In this document: positions 49,697 to 58,273 of the stretch, piece by piece
How positions within the stretch are numbered: position 1 is the stretch's first letter
How the letters are laid out: the number at the start of each line of letters is the position of its first letter
Source: Hymenobacter tibetensis
GTDB lineage: Bacteria; Bacteroidota; Bacteroidia; Cytophagales; Hymenobacteraceae
Direction of reading: 5' to 3'
Length of the DNA stretch: 64,000 bases
Assembly (NCBI RefSeq): GCF_022827545.1
Contig: NZ_CP094669.1
Location: forward strand, 3,128,001 to 3,192,000
Notes under the pieces: model-generated
Database searches by the model: none
Told to the model about the DNA's origin: nothing
The model's input: the letters and a program-made list of their open reading frames with translations, nothing else
Position numbers and translations under genes: made by a program

Positions 49697-49786
49697 AACG
49701 GCAGGCTGCATGGGCCGAAGCATACTTCTCAGGTGGCAAACAAAACCACCAACTGAGACATACTTCGGCCCATGCAGCCTGCCGTT
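49697..49786. repeat. 90-nt inverted repeat between convergent genes
   Basis: 49697-49720 is the exact reverse complement of 49763-49786 (24 bp), and the pairing continues imperfectly inward. T-run at the right end. It separates the DUF1571 gene from the DECR-like gene and can terminate both, but the stem is very long. Confidence 0.75.
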
Positions 49787-49803
49787 TTTGCGTAAGCGCG
49801 TTA

Positions 49804-50676
49804 TTAGCGCCGCATTGTTTTCTCGATTTCATCCCACATGGGCGCCGGAATGGCTTCGAGTTTATTGAACTCGCCGGCCCCGTTCAGCCATTCGCCCCCA
49901 TCAAGGGTTACCACTTCGCCGTTCATGTAAGCGGAGAAATCGGACACCATATAGGCGGCTAAGTTGGCTAATTCCTGATGGTCTCCCACGCGTTTAAGCG
50001 GCACACTGCCGGCGGGGTCAAGCTTGGTGGCAAGGGGCTCAGGGAAGAGGCGGCTCCAGGCGCCTTCCGTGGGAAAGGGGCCGGGCGCAATGGCATTGGA
50101 ACGGATACCGTATTTGGCCCATTCCACGGCCAAAGAGCGGGTCATGGCTAGCACGCCGGCTTTGGCCGCTGCCGAAGGCACTACGTACGCCGAGCCCACG
50201 GAAGCATACGTCGTGACAATGTTGAGGATGGTCCCGGGCTTCTTGTCTGCTATCCAGCGCTTTCCGAAAGCCAGGGTGCAGTTGTAGGATCCGCGCAGCA
50301 CTATGTCTACAATTACATCGAATGCCTTGTGGCTTAGGCGCTCTGTAGGGCTGATGAAGTTGCCGGCCGCATTGTTAAGAAGCACATCGACGCCGCCAAA
50401 GGTGGTAATTGTTTTTTCAAGCAATGCCTCTACCTCGTCGTACTTGCGCACGTCGCACTGCACGGCCAGAATGCTGCCGCCGGTTTGCTGGCGCAGTTCT
50501 TCGGCGGTTTTTTCGAGTACGTCGAGCTTGCGGCTGCTGATGACTACATTGGCACCGAGTTGTAGAAAGTACGTGGTCATGGCGCGCCCGAGGCCGGTGC
50601 CGCCGCCCGTGACGACGATGGTTTTACCTTGAAGCGCATTGTCGCGGAGCATGGGTTGGGCGTAGGGAGCAGACAT
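49804..50676 (-). CDS. Short-chain dehydrogenase, 2,4-dienoyl-CoA reductase-like
   Basis: 290 residues from the ATG giving MSAPYAQPMLRDNALQGKTIVVTGGGTGLG. Cofactor motif TGGGTGLG, NNAAGNF, and the DECR-type active site TTYASVGSAYVVPSAAAKAGVLAMTRSLAVEWAKYGIRSNAIAPGPFPTEGAW, where the Tyr and Lys have the DECR spacing (Y..K about 15 apart rather than YxxxK). It reduces double bonds of enoyl-CoA during oxidation of unsaturated fatty acids. A 70-codon upstream extension is not family-like. Convergent with the DUF1571 gene across an inverted repeat. Confidence 0.88.
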   Translation of the reverse strand: MSAPYAQPMLRDNALQGKTIVVTGGGTGLGRAMTTYFLQLGANVVISSRKLDVLEKTAEELRQQTGGSILAVQCDVRKYDEVEALLEKTITTFGGVDVLLNNAAGNFISPTERLSHKAFDVIVDIVLRGSYNCTLAFGKRWIADKKPGTILNIVTTYASVGSAYVVPSAAAKAGVLAMTRSLAVEWAKYGIRSNAIAPGPFPTEGAWSRLFPEPLATKLDPAGSVPLKRVGDHQELANLAAYMVSDFSAYMNGEVVTLDGGEWLNGAGEFNKLEAIPAPMWDEIEKTMRR

Positions 50677-51081
50677 AGGAGTAGGATGGGTGGGAAATGA
50701 AACAATAGGCAAAAAGCTTCCGCCCCCAGATACCAAGGGCAGCACTATTCTTCGCCTCTCAAATAAACTGCTTATTCCAGTAACAGCCCTTACTGCCTCC
50801 GCTGGCCACTGCTCCGCCAGCCTACCACTGGCCGGCATACAGGCCGCCATGAGCAGGCTGCCTGCGGCTGTAGCAAACCACTGCACTTCGCGCTTAGCAT
50901 TTTACACTCAATGCAATATGCTATATACGCGCCGAGCAGTATATAATTTAGTTTTCAAGATATTGAACAGCGGGCAAGTTCAAAAAAACTCCTAACATAG
51001 CCGCTTCTGCTGGAGCAACGAGCAGCACAATCAGCATGGCCTACTTAGAACGCGAAAGAAATTTCATCACCTTTACCTCGC

Positions 51082-51945
51082 ATGACAACAACCTCTTCCG
51101 CCTCTACTTCTCCAACTTCAACCATTGCCGTACTGGGCTGTGGCTGGCTTGGGCTCCCCTTGGCCCAGGCTCTCGTGGCTGATGGCTACACCGTGAACGG
51201 CTCCACTACCACTCCTACGCAACTGCTGACCCTTCGCGACGCCGGCATCCGGCCGTACTTGCTGCGCTTAGGGCCGGAGTTTTCGCAGACCGATGCCGAT
51301 TCGCTGCACGCTATGCTCCACGAAGCCGATGTGCTGGTACTCAATGTACCGCCTCGGGCCGCGGCGGCTGGCGCTTACCCGGCTTTGCTCCGGCCTGTAG
51401 GAGCTGCTGTGGCGGCCGCCGGTGTTCGGCACGTACTGTTCGTTAGCTCCACCGGCGTCTACCCCGACGAGCCTCGCGCCATGCGCGAAGCCGATGCCCT
51501 TTCCTCCCCCGATGCGCCCTCTGACTTGTTGCGCGCCGAGGGGCAGTTCACGCCTCGCCGTGGCCAATGGCTCACTACGGTGGTGCGCTTGGGCGGCCTG
51601 ATTGGGCCAGAGCGCCCACCCGGCCGTTTCCTGGCAGGGCGGCACGAACTGAAGCAGGGCAGCGCACCCGTCAACCTCATTCACCTCGACGACTGTGTGG
51701 GGTTGTTGCGCCATATCATCCAAGAGAAAGTGTGGGGCTACACGTTCAATGCCTGCGCCGCCCATCATCCCGCCCGGCGCGACTTTTATCCCGCTGCTGC
51801 CGCGCATCTCGGCCTCGAAGCCCCCACCTTCCGCCACGAGACGCCCACTGTCAGCGGCAAAACCATTGATACCACGCTGTTGCGCCAAACCACCGATTAC
51901 CATTTCCGCCACGACGACCTGGTAGCAGCCCTGGAATATTGCTAA
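51082..51945 (+). CDS. NAD(P)-binding protein of the YeeZ-like SDR family
   Basis: 287 residues: low-complexity start, then IAVLGCGWLGLPLAQALVADGYTVNGSTTTP (Rossmann glycine motif), VLVLNVPPRA, FVSSTGVYPDEPRAMREADAL, and a C-terminal part VNLIHLDDCVGLLRHIIQEKVWGYTFNACAAHHPARRDFY. This matches the COG0451-like YeeZ group of extended SDRs with unknown substrates. The ATG at 51082 follows an AT-rich gap with no clear box. The next gene starts 197 bp on. Confidence 0.82.
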   Translation: MTTTSSASTSPTSTIAVLGCGWLGLPLAQALVADGYTVNGSTTTPTQLLTLRDAGIRPYLLRLGPEFSQTDADSLHAMLHEADVLVLNVPPRAAAAGAYPALLRPVGAAVAAAGVRHVLFVSSTGVYPDEPRAMREADALSSPDAPSDLLRAEGQFTPRRGQWLTTVVRLGGLIGPERPPGRFLAGRHELKQGSAPVNLIHLDDCVGLLRHIIQEKVWGYTFNACAAHHPARRDFYPAAAAHLGLEAPTFRHETPTVSGKTIDTTLLRQTTDYHFRHDDLVAALEYC

Positions 51946-52129
51946 GCCTTAGGCAGCAGACTAGTTAACTTGCACAGGCCAGAAAATCCACGCAAGAGCA
52001 AAGTTTTGTGAACGATTGGAGTTCGAGCAAGCTTGTTGATGCAGGCCTGCTGGCCAGGGGTACGGATGAGCTTCACCAACAAGCATCTTTAACCCCCGAC
52101 CGTTTGGGCTGATTGAAAAATCTGTGATC

Positions 52130-52137
52130 TAGCTTTG
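52130..52137 (+). promoter_or_regulatory. -7 promoter box of the HI0933-like gene
   Basis: TAGCTTTG matches TAnnTTTG and ends 5 nt before the GTG at 52143, implying a nearly leaderless mRNA. TTTG at 52103-52106 gives a 23-bp spacing, slightly longer than consensus. Confidence 0.5.
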
Positions 52138-52142
52138 CATTT

Positions 52143-53384
52143 GTGAATACTACCAACTCTACGGTCGCTGTGCTAGGGGGCGGGGCAGCGGGCTTCTTTG
52201 GGGCTATTGCCTGTGCTGAGGCAAACCCAGACCTGACCGTTTATCTACTTGAAAAGACCAGTAAGCTGCTCAGCAAAGTGCGGATTTCGGGAGGTGGGCG
52301 CTGCAACGTAACCCACGCCGCCGACACTCCCGCCCAACTCGTGCTGCACTACCCACGCGGTGCCAAGCAGCTCAAGGAGCCGTTTCGGCAGTTTGATGCG
52401 CAAGCCACTGTTCGGTGGTTCGAAAAGCGGGGCGTCCGCCTCAAGACGGAACCCGACGGCCGTATGTTCCCCGTTACCGACTCGTCGGAAACTATTGCCC
52501 AATGCTTGCTCGATGCCGCTCGGCAGGCTGGCGTGCGCATTCTTACGCAGACTTCCCCCGACCAGATTGAGCCTCTACCCGATGGGGGTTTCCGGTTGCA
52601 GCTCGTTGGAGCCCATGCCGGCGAAATGACAGTCGGCAAGTTGCTGATTGCCACCGGTGGCGCGCCCAAATCCGAGCAGTACGCTTGGCTACGAGCCTTA
52701 GGGCACAGCATTCAGGAGCCGGTGCCAAGCTTGTTTACCTTCAACGTGCCCGAGTCGCCGCTACGGGAACTGCCCGGCGTGAGCGTGCCGCATGTACGGG
52801 TACGAGTGGCGGGCGAAAAGCTGGAATACGAAGGGCCGGTGCTGGTAACGCATTGGGGCGTGAGTGGTCCGGCAGTGCTCAAGCTCTCAGCATGGGGCGC
52901 CCGGCGCCTACATGAGCTAGGCTACCAAAGCACCGCCCTGATCAACTGGGTTCCAGAGTACAACGAAGACACGCTCCGGCATCACCTGCGGGAGTTTCGG
53001 GAGCAGCACGGCAAAAAGGTGGTAACCTCCAACCCCTTGTTTGGGCTGCCCCAGCGCTTGTGGCGCACCCTGGCGGAGCAGGCCGGCGTTACCGACGAAG
53101 TCCGCTGGAACGAGCTACCTGCTAAACCGCAAAACAAGCTCATTGAAGCGCTGCTCAACACGGCTCTACCCGTTCGTGGCAAAACCACTTACAAAGACGA
53201 GTTTGTAACGTGCGGCGGCGTGATGCTCGGTGAAATTAACATGAAAACCATGGAAAGCCGTCGTGTTCCTGGCCTCTACTTCGCCGGCGAAGTCCTCGAC
53301 ATTGACGGCATTACCGGCGGCTTCAACTTCCAAGCCGCTTGGACGACTGGGTACCTGGCTGGCCGAGCAATGGGCGAAATGTAG
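52143..53384 (+). CDS. NAD(P)/FAD-dependent oxidoreductase, HI0933/BaiN family
   Basis: 413 residues, GTG start immediately after its -7 box. FAD site VAVLGGGAAGFFGAIACAEANP; then KVRISGGGRCNVTHA, the HI0933 signature; mid-part LLIATGGAPKSEQYAWLRALGHSIQEPVPSLFTFNVP and the C-terminal FAD site GLYFAGEVLDIDGITGGFNFQAAWTTGYLAG. Members are flavoproteins of uncertain reaction; one relative (BaiN) acts on bile acid, which does not imply it here. Isolated gene. Confidence 0.9.
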   Translation: MNTTNSTVAVLGGGAAGFFGAIACAEANPDLTVYLLEKTSKLLSKVRISGGGRCNVTHAADTPAQLVLHYPRGAKQLKEPFRQFDAQATVRWFEKRGVRLKTEPDGRMFPVTDSSETIAQCLLDAARQAGVRILTQTSPDQIEPLPDGGFRLQLVGAHAGEMTVGKLLIATGGAPKSEQYAWLRALGHSIQEPVPSLFTFNVPESPLRELPGVSVPHVRVRVAGEKLEYEGPVLVTHWGVSGPAVLKLSAWGARRLHELGYQSTALINWVPEYNEDTLRHHLREFREQHGKKVVTSNPLFGLPQRLWRTLAEQAGVTDEVRWNELPAKPQNKLIEALLNTALPVRGKTTYKDEFVTCGGVMLGEINMKTMESRRVPGLYFAGEVLDIDGITGGFNFQAAWTTGYLAGRAMGEM

Positions 53385-53614
53385 CGCACGGGTGGGGCTT
53401 GGCAGGTTGTTGCTAATGCATGAGTATGCATCTGTGTTGCTAGGACCGCGTGCTACCTACTCTCAGGCGCAACCGCATTATGGCAGAGCGGTAGAGATTC
53501 GGTGACAAGTAGTTCATCGAAACGCGGACCGTAGGCTTCATGCTACTCTCCGCAACCCTAGCTTAGCTTTCACAGTAAAGTAAGGCACAACCACCTTACC
53601 TAACACTACTTCTC

Positions 53615-54058
53615 ATGGAAGCTAAAGCAACCCAAGCCGTCCTCAACGAATTACTCGAAACCCTGAAAGACGGCGAAAAAGGATATTCCGAAGCCCTCAC
53701 CGACGTTGAAGACCAGGATTTGAAAGAGGTATTCAAGAGATACGCTGTGCAGCGCGACGGGTATCTAACTGAACTGGAAGATCAAATGCACCAGCTCAAC
53801 CTGAAGGCCGAAGAAGAAAGCTCTATCACGGGTACTATTCACCGCGCTTTCATCAACCTGAAAGCTGCTGTTACGAGCAAGAGCCGCGAAAGCATCCTCA
53901 ACGAGTGCGAGCGAGGCGAAGACTATGCCGTAAAGGCCTACCAGACGGCCCTAAAAGCCGAGCTACCTAGCCAGCTCAAAACTATTATCGAAAAGCAGTA
54001 CCAAGGCATTCAGCAAGGCCACGACGAAATCAAAGCCCTGCGTGAAGCTTCTAAATAA
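53615..54058 (+). CDS. PA2169/DUF2383-type four-helix bundle protein
   Basis: 147 residues, ferritin-like helical bundle: VLNELLETLKDGEKGYSEALTDVEDQDLKEVFKRYAVQRDGYLTELEDQM, then AFINLKAAVTSKSRESILNECERGEDYAVKAYQTAL. The Glu/His pattern is typical of DUF2383 (PA2169). These proteins are linked to stress survival; metal binding is possible but unproven. A strong bidirectional terminator follows. Confidence 0.85.
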   Translation: MEAKATQAVLNELLETLKDGEKGYSEALTDVEDQDLKEVFKRYAVQRDGYLTELEDQMHQLNLKAEEESSITGTIHRAFINLKAAVTSKSRESILNECERGEDYAVKAYQTALKAELPSQLKTIIEKQYQGIQQGHDEIKALREASK

Positions 54059-54102
54059 TTCACGGGTGTAGCCGACTTATCGGCTCACGCGCATTTCTTC
54101 AG

Positions 54103-54147
54103 ACAAAAAGAAAGAGCCATCTCATTGAGATGGCTCTTTCTTTTTGT
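54103..54147. terminator. Strong bidirectional terminator between convergent genes
   Basis: Perfect 21-bp stem (54103-54123 with 54127-54147) around AAAGAGCCATCTC with a 3-nt loop and A/T tracts at both sides. Separates the DUF2383 gene and the DEAD-box gene. Confidence 0.85.
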
Positions 54148-54207
54148 GGTTATTCATGAAGCATGATATTCATGCAAGCCGCGAAATCCAGTTAACTCCA
54201 AGATATA

Positions 54208-56121
54208 TTAATCGCCTTGGTTGTCGCGCTTGCCTTTGTAGCCGCCACCGTAGGTGCTGCTGCCACCACGGCTACCGCCGCCGTAACTACCGCCACCACG
54301 GTTGCCGCCATAGCTGCCACCGCCGCGGTTGCCACCGAAGCCACCTTCGCGGCTGCCGTAGCCGCTTCCGCCTTCGCGGTTGCCGCCCTTATAGCCACCA
54401 CCGTAGCTGCCGCCACCGCGGTTGCCGCCGTAGCCGCCTTCACGACGCTCGCCACCACCGAATCCACCGGGGCCACGACGAGCACGGTCGCCGAAGTTGC
54501 CACCCTCTTGCTGGGCATCCCCTTCCTGGCGAGGCGTGGCCACATTGAACGACACCGGCCGGCCGTTGATGTTCGTACGACCAAGCTGGCTAACCACTTC
54601 TTCTGTGAATTCTGAAGGCACTTCTACGAAGCTGAATTTATCGTAGAGCGAGATGTCGCCCACTTTCGCAGCCGTCAAGCCGGTATTTTCGGCAATCAGG
54701 TCCACAATGTCGCGGGGATGAATCTGGTCTTTCTTACCCATCGTGACGAAGAGACGGGTGTAGCCAGGGCGAGCAGCGCCCTGCGTACGGCTGGCGTCCA
54801 GGCTTTCCTGTGCGCGCTTGTCTTCTTTCATCGTCATTTTCAACAAAGCAGCCGCCACGTCCAACGACGTGATGCCATCTTCCTGATCCTGATCAAGCAA
54901 ACGCTGCACGCGGCTAACGTACTTATCGAGGTTGCCTTTCGTGATGACGTCCTTGATAGAATTGAGCATGAGCGTGGTTTTCACCTCCGATACATCCTCG
55001 AACGATGGCACCCGCTCCTGCTTGATGGTAGCTTTCGTGAAGCGCATGATGTCGCGCAGCTTGTAGATGTCGCGGCCACTCACGAAAGTGAAGGCCTTGC
55101 CCAACTTACCAGCGCGGCCCGTACGGCCAATGCGGTGCACGTAGTATTCTTCGTCGGCAGGCAAGTCGTAGTTCACTACCACTTCCACGTTCTCCACGTC
55201 GATACCGCGAGCAGCTACGTCGGTAGCTACCAGGATTTCCAGGGTGCCTTTGCGGAACTTGTCGAGTGTATTCTGGCGCTGCTGTTGGCCCATATCGCCG
55301 TGCAAACCTTCGGCGAAGTAGCCTTTGGCCTGCAAGTCGCCTACTATCTCGTCAACCATGCGCTTCGTGTTCGCGAAGACGATGCCCGACTTGATGTTAT
55401 ACATGTCGATGAGGCGGGTCAGCACGTCTTTCTTCTGCGGACCACGCACTTCGAAGTAGCTCTGCTCGATGTTGGTAACCGTCATTTCCTGATGGTTGAC
55501 CTTCACAATCTGCGGGTCCTTCTGGTAGCGCTTGGTCATCTCCATGATCGGCTTGCTCATGGTAGCCGAGAAGAACACCGTCTGGCGCTCTTGCGGCATC
55601 TGCTTCAACACCGTCTCGATGTCGTCGCGGAAGCCCATGTCCAGCATTTCGTCGGCCTCATCGAGGATGATCATTTTGCAATGCTCTAGCTTCAACGTGC
55701 CTCGCTCGATGTGGTCCATTACGCGGCCAGGGGTACCAATAACGATCTGCACGCCGCGCTCCAGAGCACGGAACTGCCGGTCGTAGGAGCTACCACCGTA
55801 GATTGGCACTACAGCCAAGCCACGCTTATACTTGCCGAGCTTCTGGATTTCGCCAGACACCTGCACCGCTAGTTCGCGGGTTGGGCACAACACCAGTACC
55901 TGCACCTCGCGGGAGTTGGTGTCGATGTTTTCAATTGCAGGGATACTAAAAGCGGCAGTTTTGCCAGTACCCGTCTGCGCTTGGCCGATTACATCACGGC
56001 CTTCGAGTAGTACGGGGATAGCAGCCGATTGAATCGGGGAGGCTTCTTCATAGCCTACTTCCGAAATAGCGCGCTGCATTTCTTCTGAGAGCGAAAGCTC
56101 TTCAAATCTTACTTTTTCCAT
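54208..56121 (-). CDS. deaD: DEAD-box RNA helicase, DeaD/CsdA-type with Gly-rich tail
   Basis: 637 residues from the ATG giving MEKVRFEELSLSEEMQRAI. Motifs: [34 protein letters not shown] (LDEADEMLDMGF), [33 protein letters not shown]. Then a DbpA/CsdA-type RNA-binding domain (TRLFVTMGKKDQIHPRDIVDLIAENTGL.. FSFVEVPSEFTEEVV) and a Gly/Tyr/Arg/Ser-rich tail (GGNRGGGSYGG repeats, about 100 residues), which is encoded by near-tandem codons at 54230-54470. The 5' leader is about 175 nt. Likely cold and ribosome-assembly helicase. Confidence 0.93.
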   Translation of the reverse strand: MEKVRFEELSLSEEMQRAISEVGYEEASPIQSAAIPVLLEGRDVIGQAQTGTGKTAAFSIPAIENIDTNSREVQVLVLCPTRELAVQVSGEIQKLGKYKRGLAVVPIYGGSSYDRQFRALERGVQIVIGTPGRVMDHIERGTLKLEHCKMIILDEADEMLDMGFRDDIETVLKQMPQERQTVFFSATMSKPIMEMTKRYQKDPQIVKVNHQEMTVTNIEQSYFEVRGPQKKDVLTRLIDMYNIKSGIVFANTKRMVDEIVGDLQAKGYFAEGLHGDMGQQQRQNTLDKFRKGTLEILVATDVAARGIDVENVEVVVNYDLPADEEYYVHRIGRTGRAGKLGKAFTFVSGRDIYKLRDIMRFTKATIKQERVPSFEDVSEVKTTLMLNSIKDVITKGNLDKYVSRVQRLLDQDQEDGITSLDVAAALLKMTMKEDKRAQESLDASRTQGAARPGYTRLFVTMGKKDQIHPRDIVDLIAENTGLTAAKVGDISLYDKFSFVEVPSEFTEEVVSQLGRTNINGRPVSFNVATPRQEGDAQQEGGNFGDRARRGPGGFGGGERREGGYGGNRGGGSYGGGYKGGNREGGSGYGSREGGFGGNRGGGSYGGNRGGGSYGGGSRGGSSTYGGGYKGKRDNQGD

Positions 56122-56301
56122 TTTTGTGTTTGATGGAGTGGAGACACTACGCTCTGAAAACAGCAAATTCAGCGACGCTCTTCTCCCACTCTCTCACAAC
56201 GACAAGTGACGGAAGCAACGGACGGAAGACAAAGCCGGCCAACAATTTTTACTTAGGCAGCTACAAGCTGCGCGGAACGAGGCCGTTCTCAAATGCGGCT
56301 G

Positions 56302-56309
56302 CAAAGGTA
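56302..56309 (-). promoter_or_regulatory. -7 promoter box of the DeaD-type helicase gene
   Basis: TACCTTTG on the minus strand. Transcription would begin near 56297, leaving about 175 nt of leader before the ATG at 56121, a length often seen in cold-inducible mRNAs. Confidence 0.5.
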
Positions 56310-56589
56310 GTGACAATTTTACGCAATAGCTATACTGTAGCTACTGTTTTAGTGGAAAACGGCTTTCCACACAGCTACCGCTCTGTTGTAGTAATCAATA
56401 GCAGAGCGCTAGAATACTAATCCTTCTCCTCGTCTTAGGGGGTAGGAACGGTTGAAAAATCAGAAGTAGATACTGAGGCCAATGCCGTTCGATGGAGATA
56501 AACCACTTTAATTTTCTTCAACTGACGACAACTAGTTCTTTAGCTTCCTCTGGCAAACCGCTTTTATAACCGCTTGAACCACGCACAAA

Positions 56590-56617
56590 AAAAGCAGGCT
56601 CTTTGGAGCCTGCTTTT
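56590..56617 (-). terminator. Terminator of the cold-shock gene
   Basis: Stem AAAAGCAGGCTC / GAGCCTGCTTTT, 4-nt loop; A-rich left end serves the minus strand. Confidence 0.8.
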
Positions 56618-56642
56618 CAATCGTATCCGAAAAGGAGATGGA

Positions 56643-56834
56643 CTAAGCCAACTTTACTTTTACGGCGTTCAGGCCCTTACGGCCTTGAGCAATTTCGAAC
56701 TGAACCTTGTCGTTGTCGCGGATTTCGTCGATCAACTCGGTAACGTGAACGAAGATGTCTTCGCCAGTCTCGTCCACTTTGATGAAACCAAAGCCTTTGG
56801 TCTCATTGAAAAATTTTACAGTTCCTGTCTGCAT
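56643..56834 (-). CDS. Cold-shock domain protein
   Basis: 63 residues from the ATG giving MQTGTVKFFNETKGFGFIKVDETGEDIFVHVTELIDEIRDNDKV. The RNP1 (KGFGFI) and RNP2 (DIFVHV) motifs are perfect, so it is an OB-fold single-stranded RNA/DNA chaperone of the Csp family. The length is typical. It carries a leader of about 105 nt with a hairpin near its end (56860-56896), consistent with temperature-dependent translation. Confidence 0.93.
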   Translation of the reverse strand: MQTGTVKFFNETKGFGFIKVDETGEDIFVHVTELIDEIRDNDKVQFEIAQGRKGLNAVKVKLA

Positions 56835-56859
56835 GGTACTTTTGTGATGGATGATTTTT

Positions 56860-56896
56860 AAGGAAAGCAGCACTCAACTCCGCTTTCCCCTCCTTA
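56860..56896 (-). promoter_or_regulatory. Leader hairpin of the cold-shock gene
   Basis: Minus-strand RNA: GGAAAGC and GCTTTCC arms (plus AAGGA/TCCTT-like flanks) separated by about 12 nt, 25-60 nt before the start codon. It could hide or expose the ribosome binding region. Confidence 0.4.
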
Positions 56897-56944
56897 CGAA
56901 AGTACTCAACTGGACTGTGTAAACCACTTTTTCTTAAACTGCCT

Positions 56945-56952
56945 CAAAGATA
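56945..56952 (-). promoter_or_regulatory. -7 promoter box of the cold-shock gene
   Basis: TATCTTTG on the minus strand (TAnnTTTG), about 110 bp before the ATG at 56834. Confidence 0.55.
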
Positions 56953-57091
56953 GAAGAAGTTTCCAACTTCGTAGCGTCTAGGCACAATATTATATCAGTG
57001 TTATATCATAAACGGTGAGTACTGACGAGCTTAGTCAGATTGGCCTTCCTGCGTTTCTTTGCCTAATCATCTGTTGCCTTACTCCTACTTT

Positions 57092-57502
57092 ATGGAAACG
57101 CCCGCCTTCCGCTTCTCACGCCTGCTCACTGTACAGCCTCACGACATCGATGAGCTAAACCATGCCAACAACGTGCAGTATGTGCAGTGGGTACAGGACA
57201 CAGCCGCAGCGCATTGGCACACGGCCTATCCGCCTAGCGAAGGACACTCCTTTATATGGGTGGTGCTGGAGCATCGCATCCGCTACCACCACCCTGCCCT
57301 GCTTGGTGATGAACTACGCTGCACCACCTGGATAGGCGAAGTGCGCGGCGCTCAAAGTCAGCGCTTCGTGCGCATCGAGCGGGCCGCCGACAACAAGTTG
57401 CTTTGTGAGGCCGAAACGCAGTGGGTATTTCTGGACTCGAAAACCAAACGCCCCGCCCGCGTGACTCCAGATATGGTGGCGCGGCTGTGGGGAGCAGTAT
57501 AG
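57092..57502 (+). CDS. Acyl-CoA thioesterase, hot-dog fold (YbgC/4HBT type)
   Basis: 136 residues from ATG 57092 (METPAFRFSRLLTVQPHDID). The hot-dog motif is VQPHDIDELNHANNVQYVQWVQDTAAAHW with the catalytic Asp and the HANN helix, then VLEHRIRYHHPALLGDEL and TWIGEVRGAQSQRFVRIER. It hydrolyses acyl-CoA or related thioesters; substrate unknown. The 33-bp longer TTG start adds unlike residues. Its stop lies 6 bp from the end of the convergent hypothetical gene. Confidence 0.88.
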   Translation: METPAFRFSRLLTVQPHDIDELNHANNVQYVQWVQDTAAAHWHTAYPPSEGHSFIWVVLEHRIRYHHPALLGDELRCTTWIGEVRGAQSQRFVRIERAADNKLLCEAETQWVFLDSKTKRPARVTPDMVARLWGAV

Positions 57503-57508
57503 GGTGAA

Positions 57509-58222
57509 TTAAAGCTCACTTTCCCATGTCAGTTGCAGCGTTTCTAAGCTTGGGCTTTCAAGAATGGTTGCTCCTAGTTTCTTACTAGTTCCGATGACCG
57601 GACAAAGCCTATCTTCTAAGTTGAAGAGACACCAGCTTAGGTCTGACGGGAACAGATAAAGCGTAGCATCGAAGAAAGACTGCTCCATAAAAGCAATGAA
57701 CTCCTTTATAGAAACGCAGTAAACTACTTCATCCGCAGAAGGCAATAACTGATAAACTGCCTCCCAACGCCAGTAGTCTTCAATGTATAGAAAAAGTTGA
57801 TTATCAACAGTTAAACGCTCCAATAGAGCTACCAAGCTACTCATAGTCAATTCAGATAAAGTGGCAAATCCACGTTTGCTCCATTCTAGTCTTCTCACCA
57901 TGGACAGGTCGTAAGGTATACCAAACTGTGCAGCTAGATGCTTAAACGTAATAGGTGTATAGTTGGGCTTACGGTGAATACTATGCGTTCCGTATTGCTC
58001 CCATATAGCAGCATTTTTGTTGAGTTGAGCAATAGATGGGTCCTCTAAGTTGATTTCACCAAAAGGAAATCCTTGGATGATACCAACTGCTGGAAGCAAA
58101 GCAGTATAAGTAGCAAATATGTTAGGCACTGCATCTCCGACTTTTAGTACAGGAGTACTTGTGTGCGTATTTACAGTGGGTTTCAGCCACTCAATAACCG
58201 ATAAATCATTGCTGTACTTCAT
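57509..58222 (-). CDS. Hypothetical protein of low GC content
   Basis: 237 residues, no family recognised. A few stretches (QGFPFGEINLEDPSIAQLNKNAAIW, DYWRWEAVYQLLPSADE, FPSDLSWCLFNLEDRLCPVIG) resemble globular immunity-type or SMI1-like proteins, but this is only an impression. It is clearly richer in A/T than the adjacent thioesterase and helicase genes. No signal peptide. Convergent with the thioesterase (6-bp gap) and divergent from the AddA-like gene. It may have been acquired. Confidence 0.65.
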   Translation of the reverse strand: MKYSNDLSVIEWLKPTVNTHTSTPVLKVGDAVPNIFATYTALLPAVGIIQGFPFGEINLEDPSIAQLNKNAAIWEQYGTHSIHRKPNYTPITFKHLAAQFGIPYDLSMVRRLEWSKRGFATLSELTMSSLVALLERLTVDNQLFLYIEDYWRWEAVYQLLPSADEVVYCVSIKEFIAFMEQSFFDATLYLFPSDLSWCLFNLEDRLCPVIGTSKKLGATILESPSLETLQLTWESEL

Positions 58223-58273
58223 AAGTTTAAGAGAAGGATAAGTCCGAACTTTGCAAGTTACTTTTCATACCCA

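Larger units (their letters stand above)
56122..56642. other. 521-bp region: DEAD-box leader, promoter and csp terminator
   Basis: It contains the minus-strand leader and -7 box of the DEAD-box gene (56302-56309), then an AT-rich stretch and the cold-shock gene terminator at 56590-56617. No gene is recognised. Confidence 0.5.

Noticed and set aside
54230..54470. Repetitive DNA suggesting a minisatellite
   Set aside because: It encodes the Gly/Arg/Ser/Tyr tail of the DeaD-type helicase and is explained by the protein repeats.
54718..55689. A 323-codon open frame opposite the DeaD-type helicase
   Set aside because: All nine DEAD-box motifs are on the minus strand; the plus frame is their antisense.
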